Below the pieces are notes generated by a model that worked only from the letters and a program-made list of their open reading frames with translations, did not search any database and had not been told where the DNA came from. From Symbiodinium microadriaticum (Eukaryota > Sar > Dinophyceae > Suessiales > Symbiodiniaceae): 64,000 nt of DNA. The stretch is taken from the NCBI GenBank assembly GCA_001939145.1, contig LSRX01000499.1, forward strand, positions 129,651 to 193,650, read 5' to 3'. The position numbers and the translations under genes are program-made. Shown here piece after piece: positions 48,301 to 58,665 of the stretch; position 1 is the first letter of the stretch, and each line of letters starts with the position of its first letter.

Positions 48301-51300
48301 CTCCAAGAGCTTCCCGTGCCTTACGGCTGCAGCTTGTGCAGCCCCGCTGAGTGACTTGAGGGATGTCGAGGCCCTTCCGGGCGTCGTTTGTTCTCTCAGC
48401 ATCTCTCAGCATTGAGCAATCTCAGTCTCAGTAAGAGGCGCAACTCAGATCCCTTGAGCCTGCGGCCAAGAGACCGTCGTCTCCGTCGTGGGCGTCGTGG
48501 GCCGTGATCTCTGCGACTGTGAGTGGAGGTCCGGCATCGGAAAGAAGAGAGCTCGAGAAGGGATCAGCCTCTCTGCTCTTGCCCGAGCCTCAGAGAGCCT
48601 CAGAGAGCCTCAGCCGGTGGAGCAGCTGTGCCAGCTGTGAGGCAGAGAAGTACTTGGGCAAGCCCCTGGACAAAGCCTTCCAGGTCAGCATGCCTGGCGC
48701 TGGAGGCAAAATCCATGCAACTCGCTTGTCCAGGTGGGAGACTGGAGCCACCGTCCCCTCTCCCAGGCCGGAGACCAAGCGGTGACTCTCGCGATCCTGT
48801 GGCAGAGGGTGCTTCCTGTATCTGGGCATGTCGAAGACCCCCTTCTGTCATCCTTGTCCAGGGACGCATTCTGAATTCTGTCAATATGCAGTGCCGGGAA
48901 GCTTTCGGCACGCGGAAGGGCGCGGAAATCCGAGCGAAAGGAGAAATGGTCGAGTATATTATGTCGAGGTTTGTGGGGTTACCACCACTCTTTGTATTGG
49001 CAGTGCCATTGCGATTGCAATTAAAGTTGCCACTAGTAATTGCTGTTGCTGTTTCAAAACTTCTATTAATAGGATTACTATAGCTATTGCCACTTCCGCT
49101 GCGACAGCTATTGCTGCTGCTACTACTAATGCTGCTACCATTAGCGGGGTTCTGTGCATGGACCAAAAGATCAGATCAAGGAATCCAGGGGTTCTCTTTG
49201 GAAAGTTGCAAGATGCCTCGGAAGCTCTAACACGAGCAAGCAACCTGTTGATAGCATGGGCCGCAAAGCTGTGACAAGTACCCTGAGCTCGGAAGGCTTT
49301 TCCTGTCGTGGTCACCGAACACTGACTCCGAGACTCCCCGCTGTTGAGGGACTGGGCTGGCCCACCCACGCCCTTGAGGCGCGGATGCACTATGCGGCGC
49401 TGGATGCCTGGGTCCCCGTGAAAGTCGGCGCCTGACGAATCGCTGCTTTGTCCAACCCTCTAGCGGCAGATGGTGGAATTTTTCGAGGTTTACGAAGCCG
49501 TGCAGACCTCGCCCCCGCAACCTCAGCCGGCAAGTGCAAAAAAAATGCACCCACAGACGGGCCTTGAAGCCTCTACCTTTGCATTGCATGTTGCTTTACT
49601 CACTCTACCCGTTCATCTGTACAGGACAAGATTCTGAAGGAAAGCGATGAGTTTGTGCCAGCAGCCGAGCATAGTCCAGCATGGCGTTGACTGTGAACTT
49701 GGATATGCCAGGTCGACGATGGCAGCTTTGCTCCAGCCCTACTGTGAAGATGCCTTGGGAAAGGCCGAACAGACCGAACCGAGGGAGCCACTGGCCTGCC
49801 TTTGGCCTCTGCAGGTAGTGGATGCGAGAACACCTGGCCTGGTGAGCCTTTCGTTCCCACCTTCAGAGGCAGGGTCGCAGCTTTGTGCCACAAGCATTAC
49901 CTGCCTGGAATTGCAGGATGTGGAGCCCCAGCCCACAGAGGACTACATTCTGGCAAGCTTTTACTCCACATGGAGGCGAAGGCACGCAATTGCAGCTAAC
50001 CATACACGTCCGTGTCGGTCTTTCTCGGCATAATGCGGGCTTCCCGTGGCCAAATCTCGCGCAGTCAGCTGAAGATGATGCACTTCCTTGGGCCCGGAGC
50101 TGCTCAGGCCAGGCACGGCTAAAAAGCTGCTTCTCAGGAGACAGCATGCATGCTGGGCCAGCAATGGACCAGTAGATTAAGAGGGCAGTAGATGGAGAGG
50201 GAACATGATGCAGCCATCGTCTGACACAAGGTGAGACTGAAACCGAAGGAGGATGACACGGCCGCTTAGACGCATGAGCATTTTTCGCTGAACCTTTGTG
50301 CAGTGTGCCTGAAAGGCTGGCGAAGAAGCTGGCCACCAGGACTTGAGACTTCTGGTGATTGGGGCCCGTACGTGGATGTATCGCTCTGTTTTTCCATTCG
50401 TGCGCTCGATGTCCGTGCCCGTGCCCAAGCGCTATGGCGCTTAGCTGTTAACTAAGACAGGGGATGGACGACTTTACGCACAACTTGCACGTGACAGAGC
50501 AGCGAATCATGGACCGACGTGCCTAGAGAAGGCAGCATTACAGACCGCTCCCACATACACTCTCAGCAAGGTGGAAGTATCAGAGCACCAGCTTGGGAAA
50601 AACTGCAATAATGCTGGGACCCGGGTTGCCTTTCGCCGTGACTCCCGAGAAGAGGCGCAGGGGTGAAGTGCTGCCAGGCTTTTCTAGTGCGGTGAATTCC
50701 GTGCAGGTGCAGCCTGTGGAACGTAACACCTAGCACTGAGCCGCCAAAGTCATGCGTTGCGCTCAAGCACGCTCCGACCGAGCCTGTGCGAAGCTCTGAT
50801 GGAGAGTCCTGCAGAGGCCGTTCCAGTACAGCGAGCGACTGCCAGCAGCCCGAAGGGCCTCGCGGCAGAGGGCATCGGAGGGTTCAAGACTTTGCTAAGG
50901 TCCGTATCCTGCAGGGGAGTCTTCCGAGGCACCGCTTCAAAAGCCCCAAAGCCCCAAAATGTGGCACTTGTTTTGGACGAGGCGATCCCCTGCAGCCTCC
51001 AGGAGCGACTCCTGCAACACGCTGAGGCCCAGCAAGAGGCCCTGCGAGCCGAGAGAGCTCTGAACAGCCTGTTCACGAGAGCATAGCGATGCAGAGCGAT
51101 GCAGAGCGTAGAGAGAGCGCCTGTCGAAGGCTGGAGATCGAGATGTACTGGTGCAGCTCCAAGCCAGGGCTGCTAAGCCTTGCAACGCCTTGCAGGCGAA
51201 AGTGCACTGGGAAGCCCTTCTGGTGGTGCTCCCGTGCTTCTCCGGCTATGCGGCACTCTTCGGCCTGCAGCACGAAGTCAAGGTGGCAGCAGAGCCATGC

Positions 51301-51414
51301 GGCAAGTGCCGGTCATGTCATGTCGTGTCGCCGTCGCAGGCGCGCTTCCGCATCGCGGATGACAGCTCAGACGCCTCGCACAGCTTTGGTGCAGCCGTGT
51401 GGGCGTCTCAGTGA
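45380..51414 (+). CDS. Mut7/EXD-type 3'-5' exonuclease with N-terminal helical region
   Basis: The exonuclease core is spread over small exons. A possible exo I segment ASVIGVDLD lies at 47197-47223, just before a likely splice site. The exo II segment RKVGFGIAEDLGQ lies at 48193-48231. The linker CEAEKYLGKPLDKAFQVS lies near 48637-48690, and the exo III motif MHYAALDAWVPVKVG near 49387-49431. The last two are close to the LGKPLDK and YAALDA signatures of RNase D/WRN/Mut7-type DEDDy nucleases, which trim RNA or DNA 3' ends using two metal ions. Upstream segments are helical and alanine-rich: QMSNAVIKEADDGSRDDAVL (45690), RELRNRAAWQERGRLKAAAK (46257), AKALEAAIEKGVVFADRAAL (46482) and VELAVDLADAWAVGIPEDVR (46911). 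Downstream are EFFEVYEAVQTS (49473), a helical end with LQERLLQHAEAQQEALRAER (about 51000) and CGKCRSCHVVSP (about 51300). Whether those downstream parts belong to the same protein is uncertain. The exo I acidic pair could not be confirmed. Confidence 0.6.
48985..49145. repeat. Degenerate GCTATT/TACTAA-rich low-complexity tract
   Basis: GCT, ATT, GCA and ACT triplets recur imperfectly, giving AIAIAI-like translations on one strand and VAAAIAV-like ones on the other. It is probably an aged microsatellite inside an intron of the exonuclease gene. Confidence 0.55.
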
Positions 51415-51462
51415 GAGTTCAGTCTGCGATGGGACCAATGCGCAAAAGCTGGAACAGGAGCA

Positions 51463-51545
51463 GGAGCAGTAGCAGCAGAAGTAGCAGTAGTAGCAGTAGT
51501 AGCAGTAGTAGCAGTAGTAGCAGTAGTAGCAGTAGTAGCAGTAGC

Positions 51546-51607
<62 letters not shown>
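51463..51607. repeat. (AGC/AGT)n then (AGT)n microsatellite
   Basis: About 75 bp of alternating AGT/AGC/AGA triplets turn into a pure AGT run. The poly-serine and poly-tyrosine frames over it are artefacts. Confidence 0.95.
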
Positions 51608-51635
51608 GGGGGCAGGCGCCCCCGGTGCGACGCCA
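51608..51635. repeat. G-C palindrome flanking the minisatellite (left copy)
   Basis: GGGGGC, a 4-base loop and GCCCCC are followed by a GGTGC word and CGACGCC. A related sequence in the same orientation lies at 52829-52861, on the other side of the minisatellite. Confidence 0.55.
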
Positions 51636-52020
51636 AGACCTATCGTTTTTCAGCCTTCCTGTTTTCAGAAATGCAATGTTTTACAGCGTGTTTTCCCTCG
51701 CTCTTGAAATTTTCGAAAGCGTGGGTTTTTGCTTATTTTTTGGCCTTGCTCTTCAATCCCACAGCCAAAAATGCTGGTATTTTACAGCATTAGTTTTTCA
51801 GATTTTCGTGTTTTTTTTTTTTTTTTGTTTTTCGAGGTCTCGATTTTCATGCCCAAAACCTGGCGATCAGAATGAAAGGTTTTTTGTCTAATGTTAGTGT
51901 TCTGCATGTTCATCTAATCTTTCATGCGACTGAAATTTAGTAAAACGCTAGTAGTCTTGCTCTTTTTGGCTGTTTCTTCAAGGTTGCTCTTCCTTGTTTT
52001 GCAGCAGTTTTCTGTTTGGG

Positions 52021-52632
52021 AACAAAACATCCATGCCAAGAACTTAATGACGTGCGTGGTCTACTGAGTTTGAGAACAGGGCATCCATGCCAAAAACCTA
52101 ATGACGCCCATGGTCTACGGACTTTGAGAACAAGCCCAAAAATCTAATGGTCTACTGTGTTTGAAAACAGAGCATCCATGACAAAAACCTAATAACGTCA
52201 CGTCCATGGTCTACGGACTTTGAGAACAGAGCATCCGTGCCAAATGCCAAATGACATCCATGGTCTACTGTGTTTGAAAACAAAGCATCCATGCCAAAAA
52301 CCTCACAACGTCCATGGTTTACGGGCTTTGAGAACAGAGCATCCATGCCTTAAATGACATCCATGGTCTGCTGTGTTTGGGAACAGAGCATCCATGCCAA
52401 AAACCGAATAACATCCATGGTCTACTGAGTTTGAGAACAGAGGACGACACCTATTGACATTCATCGTCTACTGTATTTGAGAACAGAGCATCCATGCCAA
52501 AAACCTACATCCCTGGTTTGAGAACAGAGCAAAAATCCTGATGACATCCGCGGTCTACTGAGTTTGAGAAGAGAGCACCCATGCCCAAAACCTAATGACG
52601 TCCATGGTCTAGGGCGATCTGGGAAAACAGCA
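52021..52632. repeat. Minisatellite, about 12 copies of a roughly 54-bp unit
   Basis: Degenerate copies follow the pattern gcatccatgccaaaaaccta, then a(t)gac(g/a)tccatggtctac, then (t)g(t/a)gtttgagaacagag. Twelve copies of about 38-60 bp can be counted, several shortened. The upstream AT-rich part (51650-52020) includes a poly-T run at 51811-51826 and has no gene. Confidence 0.9.
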
Positions 52633-52714
52633 GAGAGTGGCGCTTGCCATCGTACCGAGTGGGGTTCCTACTTTCGAAGACTGTTGGACAACTTCGTGCT
52701 ACTATGTGAATCAA

Positions 52715-52810
52715 GTTCGTGTCATTCTCATCATCCATCATTATGCACATCATCACGACCACCATCCTAGCATCATCTAGCATCAGCATCTTCGTCATCT
52801 TCTCAACAAT
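52715..52810. repeat. CAT-rich low-complexity tract
   Basis: CATCATC and CATCAC words repeat imperfectly after the minisatellite. Confidence 0.8.
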
Positions 52811-52828
52811 AGTTTTGGGTCTCTAGAC

Positions 52829-52861
52829 GGGGGCCGACACCCCGGGTGCCCTCGCGCCCCC
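52829..52861. repeat. G-C palindrome flanking the minisatellite (right copy)
   Basis: GGGGGC (52829-52834) and GCCCCC (52856-52861) bracket a CCCCGGGTGCCC core. The arrangement resembles the copy at 51608-51635 in direct orientation. Confidence 0.5.
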
Positions 52862-52984
52862 TTCCTGGGAGTCGACAGCTAAATCCAACCGCCATGCAAA
52901 AAGTGGAGCTTGCATGGGGTTGTGTTTTCGTGTCTGTCATTTTCATGCGGGTTTCTGACATTAGTAGTCTTAGTAGTAACAGAT

Positions 52985-53065
52985 GACTAGACTAGGACCA
53001 GGACGAGGACGAGGAGTACGAGCAAGGAGTAAGGAGTAGGGAGCAACGAGTAAGGAGTTTAGCAG
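52985..53065. repeat. GA-rich tract (GAGGAC, AAGGAGTA words)
   Basis: Purine-rich imperfect repeats built on gacgag and aaggagta fill the space before the membrane-protein gene. Repeats and low complexity dominate 51.42-53.3 kb, and no gene is supported there. Confidence 0.75.
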
Positions 53066-53319
53066 AGGAAGTGGGAGTAGGAGTCCGAGCGGGCGTCAGA
53101 GCAGCAGCAGAGACAGCGGCAGCGGCAGCAGAACGGGAAGAGGGAGGAAGACTGCCGGACGAGCAGGTCTTGCCTGTATCTTTTTGGCCTCATCTTCCGG
53201 ATTGGCCACAAGGTATCCAGCTCGGTTTGCTGGCAGCCAACCTCAAGAAATCCGCACCTGGCTCCATTTCGAGGTAGTTTTCTCCAACCTTCACCCACGA
53301 ATCCGGGTGCTGGCCTGTC

Positions 53320-55985
53320 GGCAGCATGCAGTTCGAACGGCATAGCGAACGTTTCGTTGAACGTCTTGAAGCTGGTGGTCGATGGCACTGAGGTTGCTCT
53401 GGGCTTCATGATGCTGTCCATGTTCCTTGGACGCCACGATGGACTAAGTTTGTCGCATGAGGGCATCAGCGGCTTGGCGATTAGTGCTAAGGTTGGTGAT
53501 GGCTGTTGTTATCCTCACACTGGAATGCTACAGTCTTTACTGGGCAGTGAACTCAGTTTCCACGCGACCGCTTGCAGTCAAAGCAGTGGGAGAGCATTGC
53601 GGTGGCCTTGCGGCATTTGCTGAGGTGGTTTTTGCTTACGCGCTTGGTGGCGCCGTTGCTTGGCGAAGAAAACATGAGTCAGCAGAAGGAGAACTGGAGT
53701 ATGGTGGATGAGTAGCTGTGCTTGGAGGCCATGGGGTCCTTTGAGTCCAACTTGCTAACCTGCTTGACACCTTTGGGAAGTCGCACCAAGAGCATTGCCA
53801 TCCTCGGCCGTCGCCTGAACCGGAGGGGCACAGTGAAGCATCCCCCGAATCCTGGAGCTGAGGCATCCCGCTGGGTATCAATAGTATTTTGATCGGTGGA
53901 TTCTATCTCATGGGACCACCACTCAAGGCCTGGCCGCCAGGGATTCAAGCTGCCTTGCTTTTGTGAGATTCGGCTTTTCAGGTGTCCGTCACGGCTGTCT
54001 TCGCAGCGGTGGCAGCGTTGAACCTCATGGGAATGCATGGCCCTAAGTCACCATATGTCACCATCCTGGCGGCAGCATGTCTGTCAGGAACGTAGGCTTT
54101 GTGACCGGGAGGGTGGCATGTGTCCAGTGCATCCAGCAGCACAGTTTGCCGAGGCTGATCTTTGCGCTGCGCATACCACGCGCCGCACATGAGACAGGCA
54201 ATCAGATGCTTGGGATGATGAAACAACAGGGGGGGGGGGTCATTCTGGTCCTGAGGCATCTGGAGATTCACAGGCATTTTCCTGCAGTCGGCCTGAAGCA
54301 CCGGGCCATGACATGGGTGCACAGTCTAAACCTAACAAAGGCTGTCGCCAGGGAGATCGTAAGATGCATTCCACATGGGGTTCACTGGTCCGGCGATCCA
54401 GCATGCAGGTGGCGAGTGTGGGGCAAGCGAGATCGTCGCAGACTGTAAGGGCTGCAGGCCGCTTCGGAAGTTGCTTGGAATTTGCAGAAGTTGTCTCATG
54501 CTTCTTCGCATATCGATTCTCTCAGCCACATGCGTCGTGCTTGAAGAACGGAATGCGGTCCAGCATCCTCCTACTGCAATCCTTGCATGAGACCCCGTGA
54601 CGCATCTAAGCTACTTCCTCAAATGTCAGGCAGTGGTTGCCACGCGTCTGGCACTACCCACTTGCTTTCGCCGTTGGGGCCTTGGAAATGGTCTGGACTT
54701 GGGGCAAACTGAAAGAGGGCTTTAGAGATGGATGTTGTGCGTCGTAGTGTTGTAGGAATGTCCCCAGCAGCCATGTGACTAAGGTTGACACCTTCACGCT
54801 TGCAGGCTTCTCTCCGGGTCTTTCCCTGTACTTGTATGACCAGGCAAGGACTCGAATTAAGTTAATCAACTCTTCGTCCAATCGTGAAGCCCGGAGAGGC
54901 AAACGCTGTGTTGTGTGCGGTCTGCTGCAGTGCAGGAGGTAGTGCAGCTGACCGAGAGCTTCGCGATGGCAACGAAGACGTGCACCTCCCAAATCTTGCT
55001 CAGCATCAATGCCAGCTGATTGTGAGTTGGCTCGGTACGCTCACTCAATCTGACTGTTGTGATAGGTTCTTTGCGTTCTACAACACAGCCAATATGCTCG
55101 GAGGCTCTTTCTTCGATTGGCGCACGATAGCTGTCTCTTGTCACAATTGCTGTAAAGATGCTCTGTCGGACAGCAGTGGCTAGGTCTTTGTGGACGATGG
55201 CTCAGCTACCGAATTCGTCCACGCCATCCGGCCGTCTACGTAGGCATCGACCATCCGGTTCACTTGCGTCGATACAGTTACAGTTACAGAAGAATGGCCT
55301 GTCGTAATTGCGAGGCTTCAGTACTGCGGGCGTCTTGCTGCTTCTGTCGCTGCGGCCTGTCAGTCCCTCAGAAGAGTCTTCAGATTCATGTGCAATCAAG
55401 AAGCTATCTACTGAGCTCGAGCTGCAGGTGCTTGCCCCATCGGGAGCTTTCTTGGTGGCTTGACTTGGTGAGTTCACCGTCTATGAGCATTTCGAGACGC
55501 TGCGAACCGGACACACTTGTCATGACTCTGAGGTAATGCTGGGAGACGGGTTGATCTATGGCACGATCAGCGCGGCTCCCAAACAACCCTTTGCTGGTGC
55601 CTGAAGCAGATGCTGCATGCTGTTGTGCTGTTGGTCTGTGTTTTCGCGGGCCTCACGGTCTGTTTGCCTTTGCGCTACATCCGTCTTGTCCTTCTGTGCG
55701 TCGGTCCGTCTGTCCAATCTTAGACGGCTCTCGGTCTCTGTCTGTCTGCATCTGTGTCTGTGGTGGTTTCTGCTGCTGGCCTCCGCGTGTCTCTGTCTCC
55801 ATCTATGCTGAGGTCGCTACGTCGATTCTGCTATACCTGAGGATGGGCAGATGGGCATGTTCTCGTTTAGTCTCGTTGCAACAGGCATGCGATCCGGGAG
55901 TGCAGTCTTCTTGAGCAGGAGTTCAATCTCATCGCGATTTCATATTGGCTTTTCATCGGCGACATTGGCAGTCTCGTGGGGTGAC
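53320..55985 (+). CDS. Multi-pass membrane protein, family not recognised
   Basis: Successive + segments are hydrophobic and separated by likely introns. They include VALGFMMLSMFLG (about 53393), LVMAVVILTLECYSLYWAV (53494), FAEVVFAYALGGAVAW (53617, in a frame running to a stop at 53709-53711), TAVFAAVAALNLMGMHG (53990) with YVTILAAACLSG after it, and YPLAFAVGALEMVWTWGKL (54655). Further segments are FFAFYNTANMLGGSFF (55070), FTVYEHFETLRTGHTC with SEVMLGDGLIYGTISAAP (about 55473-55600), and LEQEFNLIAISYWLFIGDIG (55911). This suggests at least five membrane spans. The DNA from 55.65 to 55.82 kb is CTGT-rich and probably intronic. Whether the last two segments belong to the same gene is unclear. 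No transporter or channel signature was identified. Confidence 0.5.
55660..55820. repeat. CTGT-rich low-complexity tract
   Basis: Repeated CTGTCTGT, TCTGTG and GTCTCTG words give cysteine-rich artefactual translations. Confidence 0.7.
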
Positions 55986-56814
55986 GGCCTGGGAATCACG
56001 GAACATGTCGACGACCACAGTCGCAGACCGTGAAAGCTGACCGAGGTCAAATTTGATCTGCTACCTCCGCGACTGGCTTGTGCCAGGTTGAGTTGCAATT
56101 TGCCCGAAGAAGCTGTTAATTCGCAGCATTAATTCGCGGAAACCAGCAAATCCCTTTGTGAATCGTCCAGGACATCCCCTCAGTCCAGGTTCTCTTATGA
56201 TGTCCATGTGATACTGTGTAAAACGCCAGCTCTGTCGCTGGAAGCCTTTTTGGTGAGGATTTCCTGGCAAGCAATTCAGCTCCCACCTGCACCGCTGGTA
56301 GCTTTTTCAGCAGCGGTGCTGGCGCAATGAGCTGGTGGTTCTCAGACGAGTGCGAGGCAGGAGCCAGGAATCTCGCAATTCGGTAGTTCGTATGGTGCTA
56401 TGTCGGACTCTAAGGCTCTTAACGCTTGCACCTCTCGTATGAGGGCGTTGAAGATTGTTTGTGAGGCTGTAAGGCAAGGGTGACATGCCTGCATTTCACG
56501 CTTTACCATGAACCCGGGCAAGGCACGGGCAAGGGAACGGAGCACCGTAGGCCTTCGTGCGGTGAGCTGCACGAGCTGCGCTACACGTCTCCAGGGAAGT
56601 GGTCAAGGGGTGTGTGACAAAGCAGCGATGGTTTTCCTTGCTCGCATGGTCGGAAGCACGCCTGGCACTCCCGCATACTTAAATGATCTTAATTGTTTGT
56701 CAGGATTCAGTGCAGATATCTGCCGGATCAAACACCATCTTGATCTTCCGCTTTGCTCTTGGCCATGCCGAGCCGTCTTGTGATTGCTGCCGATGCCGTT
56801 ACAAACTCAGGTCC
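55986..56814. other. Spacer with minus-strand open frames of doubtful status
   Basis: Minus frames at 56061-56270 and 56342-56572 have protein-like composition (for example NALIREVQALRALESDI). They lack a recognisable motif and are flanked by + strand coding. No gene is called. Confidence 0.4.
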
Positions 56815-58315
56815 TGGCATGTTCGACCTGGAATGCAGAACAGATGAGGATCGGATGGGGGACTTCATCATGCCTGTGTGACATCGGGATGTTAGCCTCC
56901 ACGGAGGAGACATTGATGCTTTCAGCATCTTTGCTCGAGCATGTGGACCCGCATGGTCCTCGTGGCGCCACGTGAGACTCTTCTGCTTGCATCCGTCCGG
57001 AACGGTGGGTTCTGCAGGCTGATCCTGACTGGCAACGAAGTCGGCGTTGCTTGGTGGCATGAAGTGGTAGGCTTGCAGTTCATGCAAGACTCTCTTGGAT
57101 CTGTCGAGGACCTCGACTGGCTGCGGTGTGTTGAAGGCCCACCTGGTCCAGAAGGCCACGCCATCAACGTCCTGACCCAACTGTGGAAGCTTTCCTGTTA
57201 CGCTTCAGCAACGCCCCGCACTTGTGAAGCTGAGGTGGTGAACTTGTCCAGCCGGCTTATGGCCAAGTATGACGAGCCCGAAGCGTGCTCCGTTGTTGTC
57301 CAGGTCCTGTCTTTCGTTTTGTGGAGCTGCTTCCCCAGAAACCCAGTTTTCATCCCGTGGCTCGAAGCTAAATGGCTGAGTGTAGGCAGATAGCTACGAC
57401 TTGCTACATCTGTGTACCGGGCACGACTGGTTCATGGAAGCATAATGGAGACCGCCAGATTTCAGAAATGTAGCAAGACCTCAGACATGTTGCAAGAGTG
57501 ACAGTAGAAGCGAAGCCGAGCCTTCCGCCTCCATGCAAAGACTTTCGCAAAGCACGCGCACAGTCCGCCACATGGACGGAGCTGGTAGATCAAGCATGGC
57601 GATGCGCTGTGCAGCCTGCTGTGATGCCTTTTAAGGCGAGGCTGACTGCACCGGGCAAAGCTACATATCAGGCATTTTGTACAAGGTTCCGCCGCCGCCA
57701 GTTGATGATGGTTTCTACGTGGCAGTTCCCAGCTACAAGCGTGCGCAGGGTGCCCGAGCCGTTTTACGCGTTTGGCAACATGCGCTATACGGAAACTGCC
57801 CCGTGCGCCAAGGGAGTTGATCCAGCGAAAGACACTCGCAGTATTGCAGAGGCGCAGTAATTATCGAGACTTCGTGCCATCGCAGTCACAGAAAATTTGA
57901 CAGGCACGGCATTCCAAAGCACCGCATCTACATTTTCGTGGCATCAGAGTCCGAGCGCTCTGCATGCAATCAGAATAACTCAGTGCTCTCGCGTGTCGCG
58001 CTTGATGCTGCAGTGGTGTCTTGATTCCAGGTACGCGGTGTACCGCTCTGCGTTGAGTCCCTGCCTCAATGCCTAATAAGTCTATTCTTACTCCGCTTTC
58101 TCGGGTTACAATTTAGCATCCTTGCACAGCACTTCGACGGACTAGTGGCTAGGCATGTCATTGCTAGGTCTGCTGCATTCATGGCATGCCCGGCGCAGTC
58201 TGGGAAGTTTTCCGCAGTCTTTCATGAGCGGCTCCAGCCGCTTGCTGCTAAGATTGACATCAGCTTTGGTTGTTTCGACGGTTTTCGAAGATCATCGAAA
58301 GAACTGTAACCCAGA
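56815..58315 (+). CDS. Unrecognised multi-exon gene
   Basis: Open + segments with strong protein character are GMFDLECRTDEDRMGDFIMP (56817-56876), DIDAFSIFARACGPAWSSW (about 56907) and a long exon, about 57020-57393. That exon contains LTGNEVGVAWWHEVVGLQFM, EGPPGPEGHAINVLTQLW and VLSFVLWSCFPRNPVFIPW, and ends in a stop at 57391-57393 unless spliced. Further segments are ILYKVPPPPVDDGFYVAVPS (57674), followed by YKRAQGARAVLRVW, and LAQHFDGLVARHVIARSAAF (58119), then a frame through HERLQPLAAKIDISFGCF to a stop near 58312. No catalytic motif was recognised. The GNE and GP-x-G segments recall some glycosyltransferases, but this is too weak to name. Confidence 0.45.
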
Positions 58316-58324
58316 GCTCAGTAC

Positions 58325-58629
58325 CTGAGGAAGCGTGCACCTGAAGCATAACTGTGTGACCTGTCACTGCAAACTTCCGACCGACGTGCTGAGCCATGCG
58401 CCTACGCCATGCCATCTGGCAGAAGCTGCAGCCCAGCCCTGCGTCTCCGAAGACTGCAAAAGGGCAAGCTGTCGAACTGCTGCACCAGGGCTGCGGCATT
58501 GCCAGTCGTGGGCGGAGGTCACCAGCAATCCAAATCCGTCTAGGACACTTGACATGGTGGCGTTGGCAGAACAACTTGGCCAGCTCCCACAGCTCCAACG
58601 CAAGCAGCAGACTGAGGAAATTGAAAGTG

Positions 58630-58665
<36 letters not shown>

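Noticed and set aside
51367..51707. Poly-tyrosine (minus) and poly-serine (+) open frames
   Set aside because: They are translations of the AGT/AGC microsatellite.
56728..57180. 150-codon minus-strand open frame
   Set aside because: It is antisense to the long, clearly protein-like + exon at 57020-57393.
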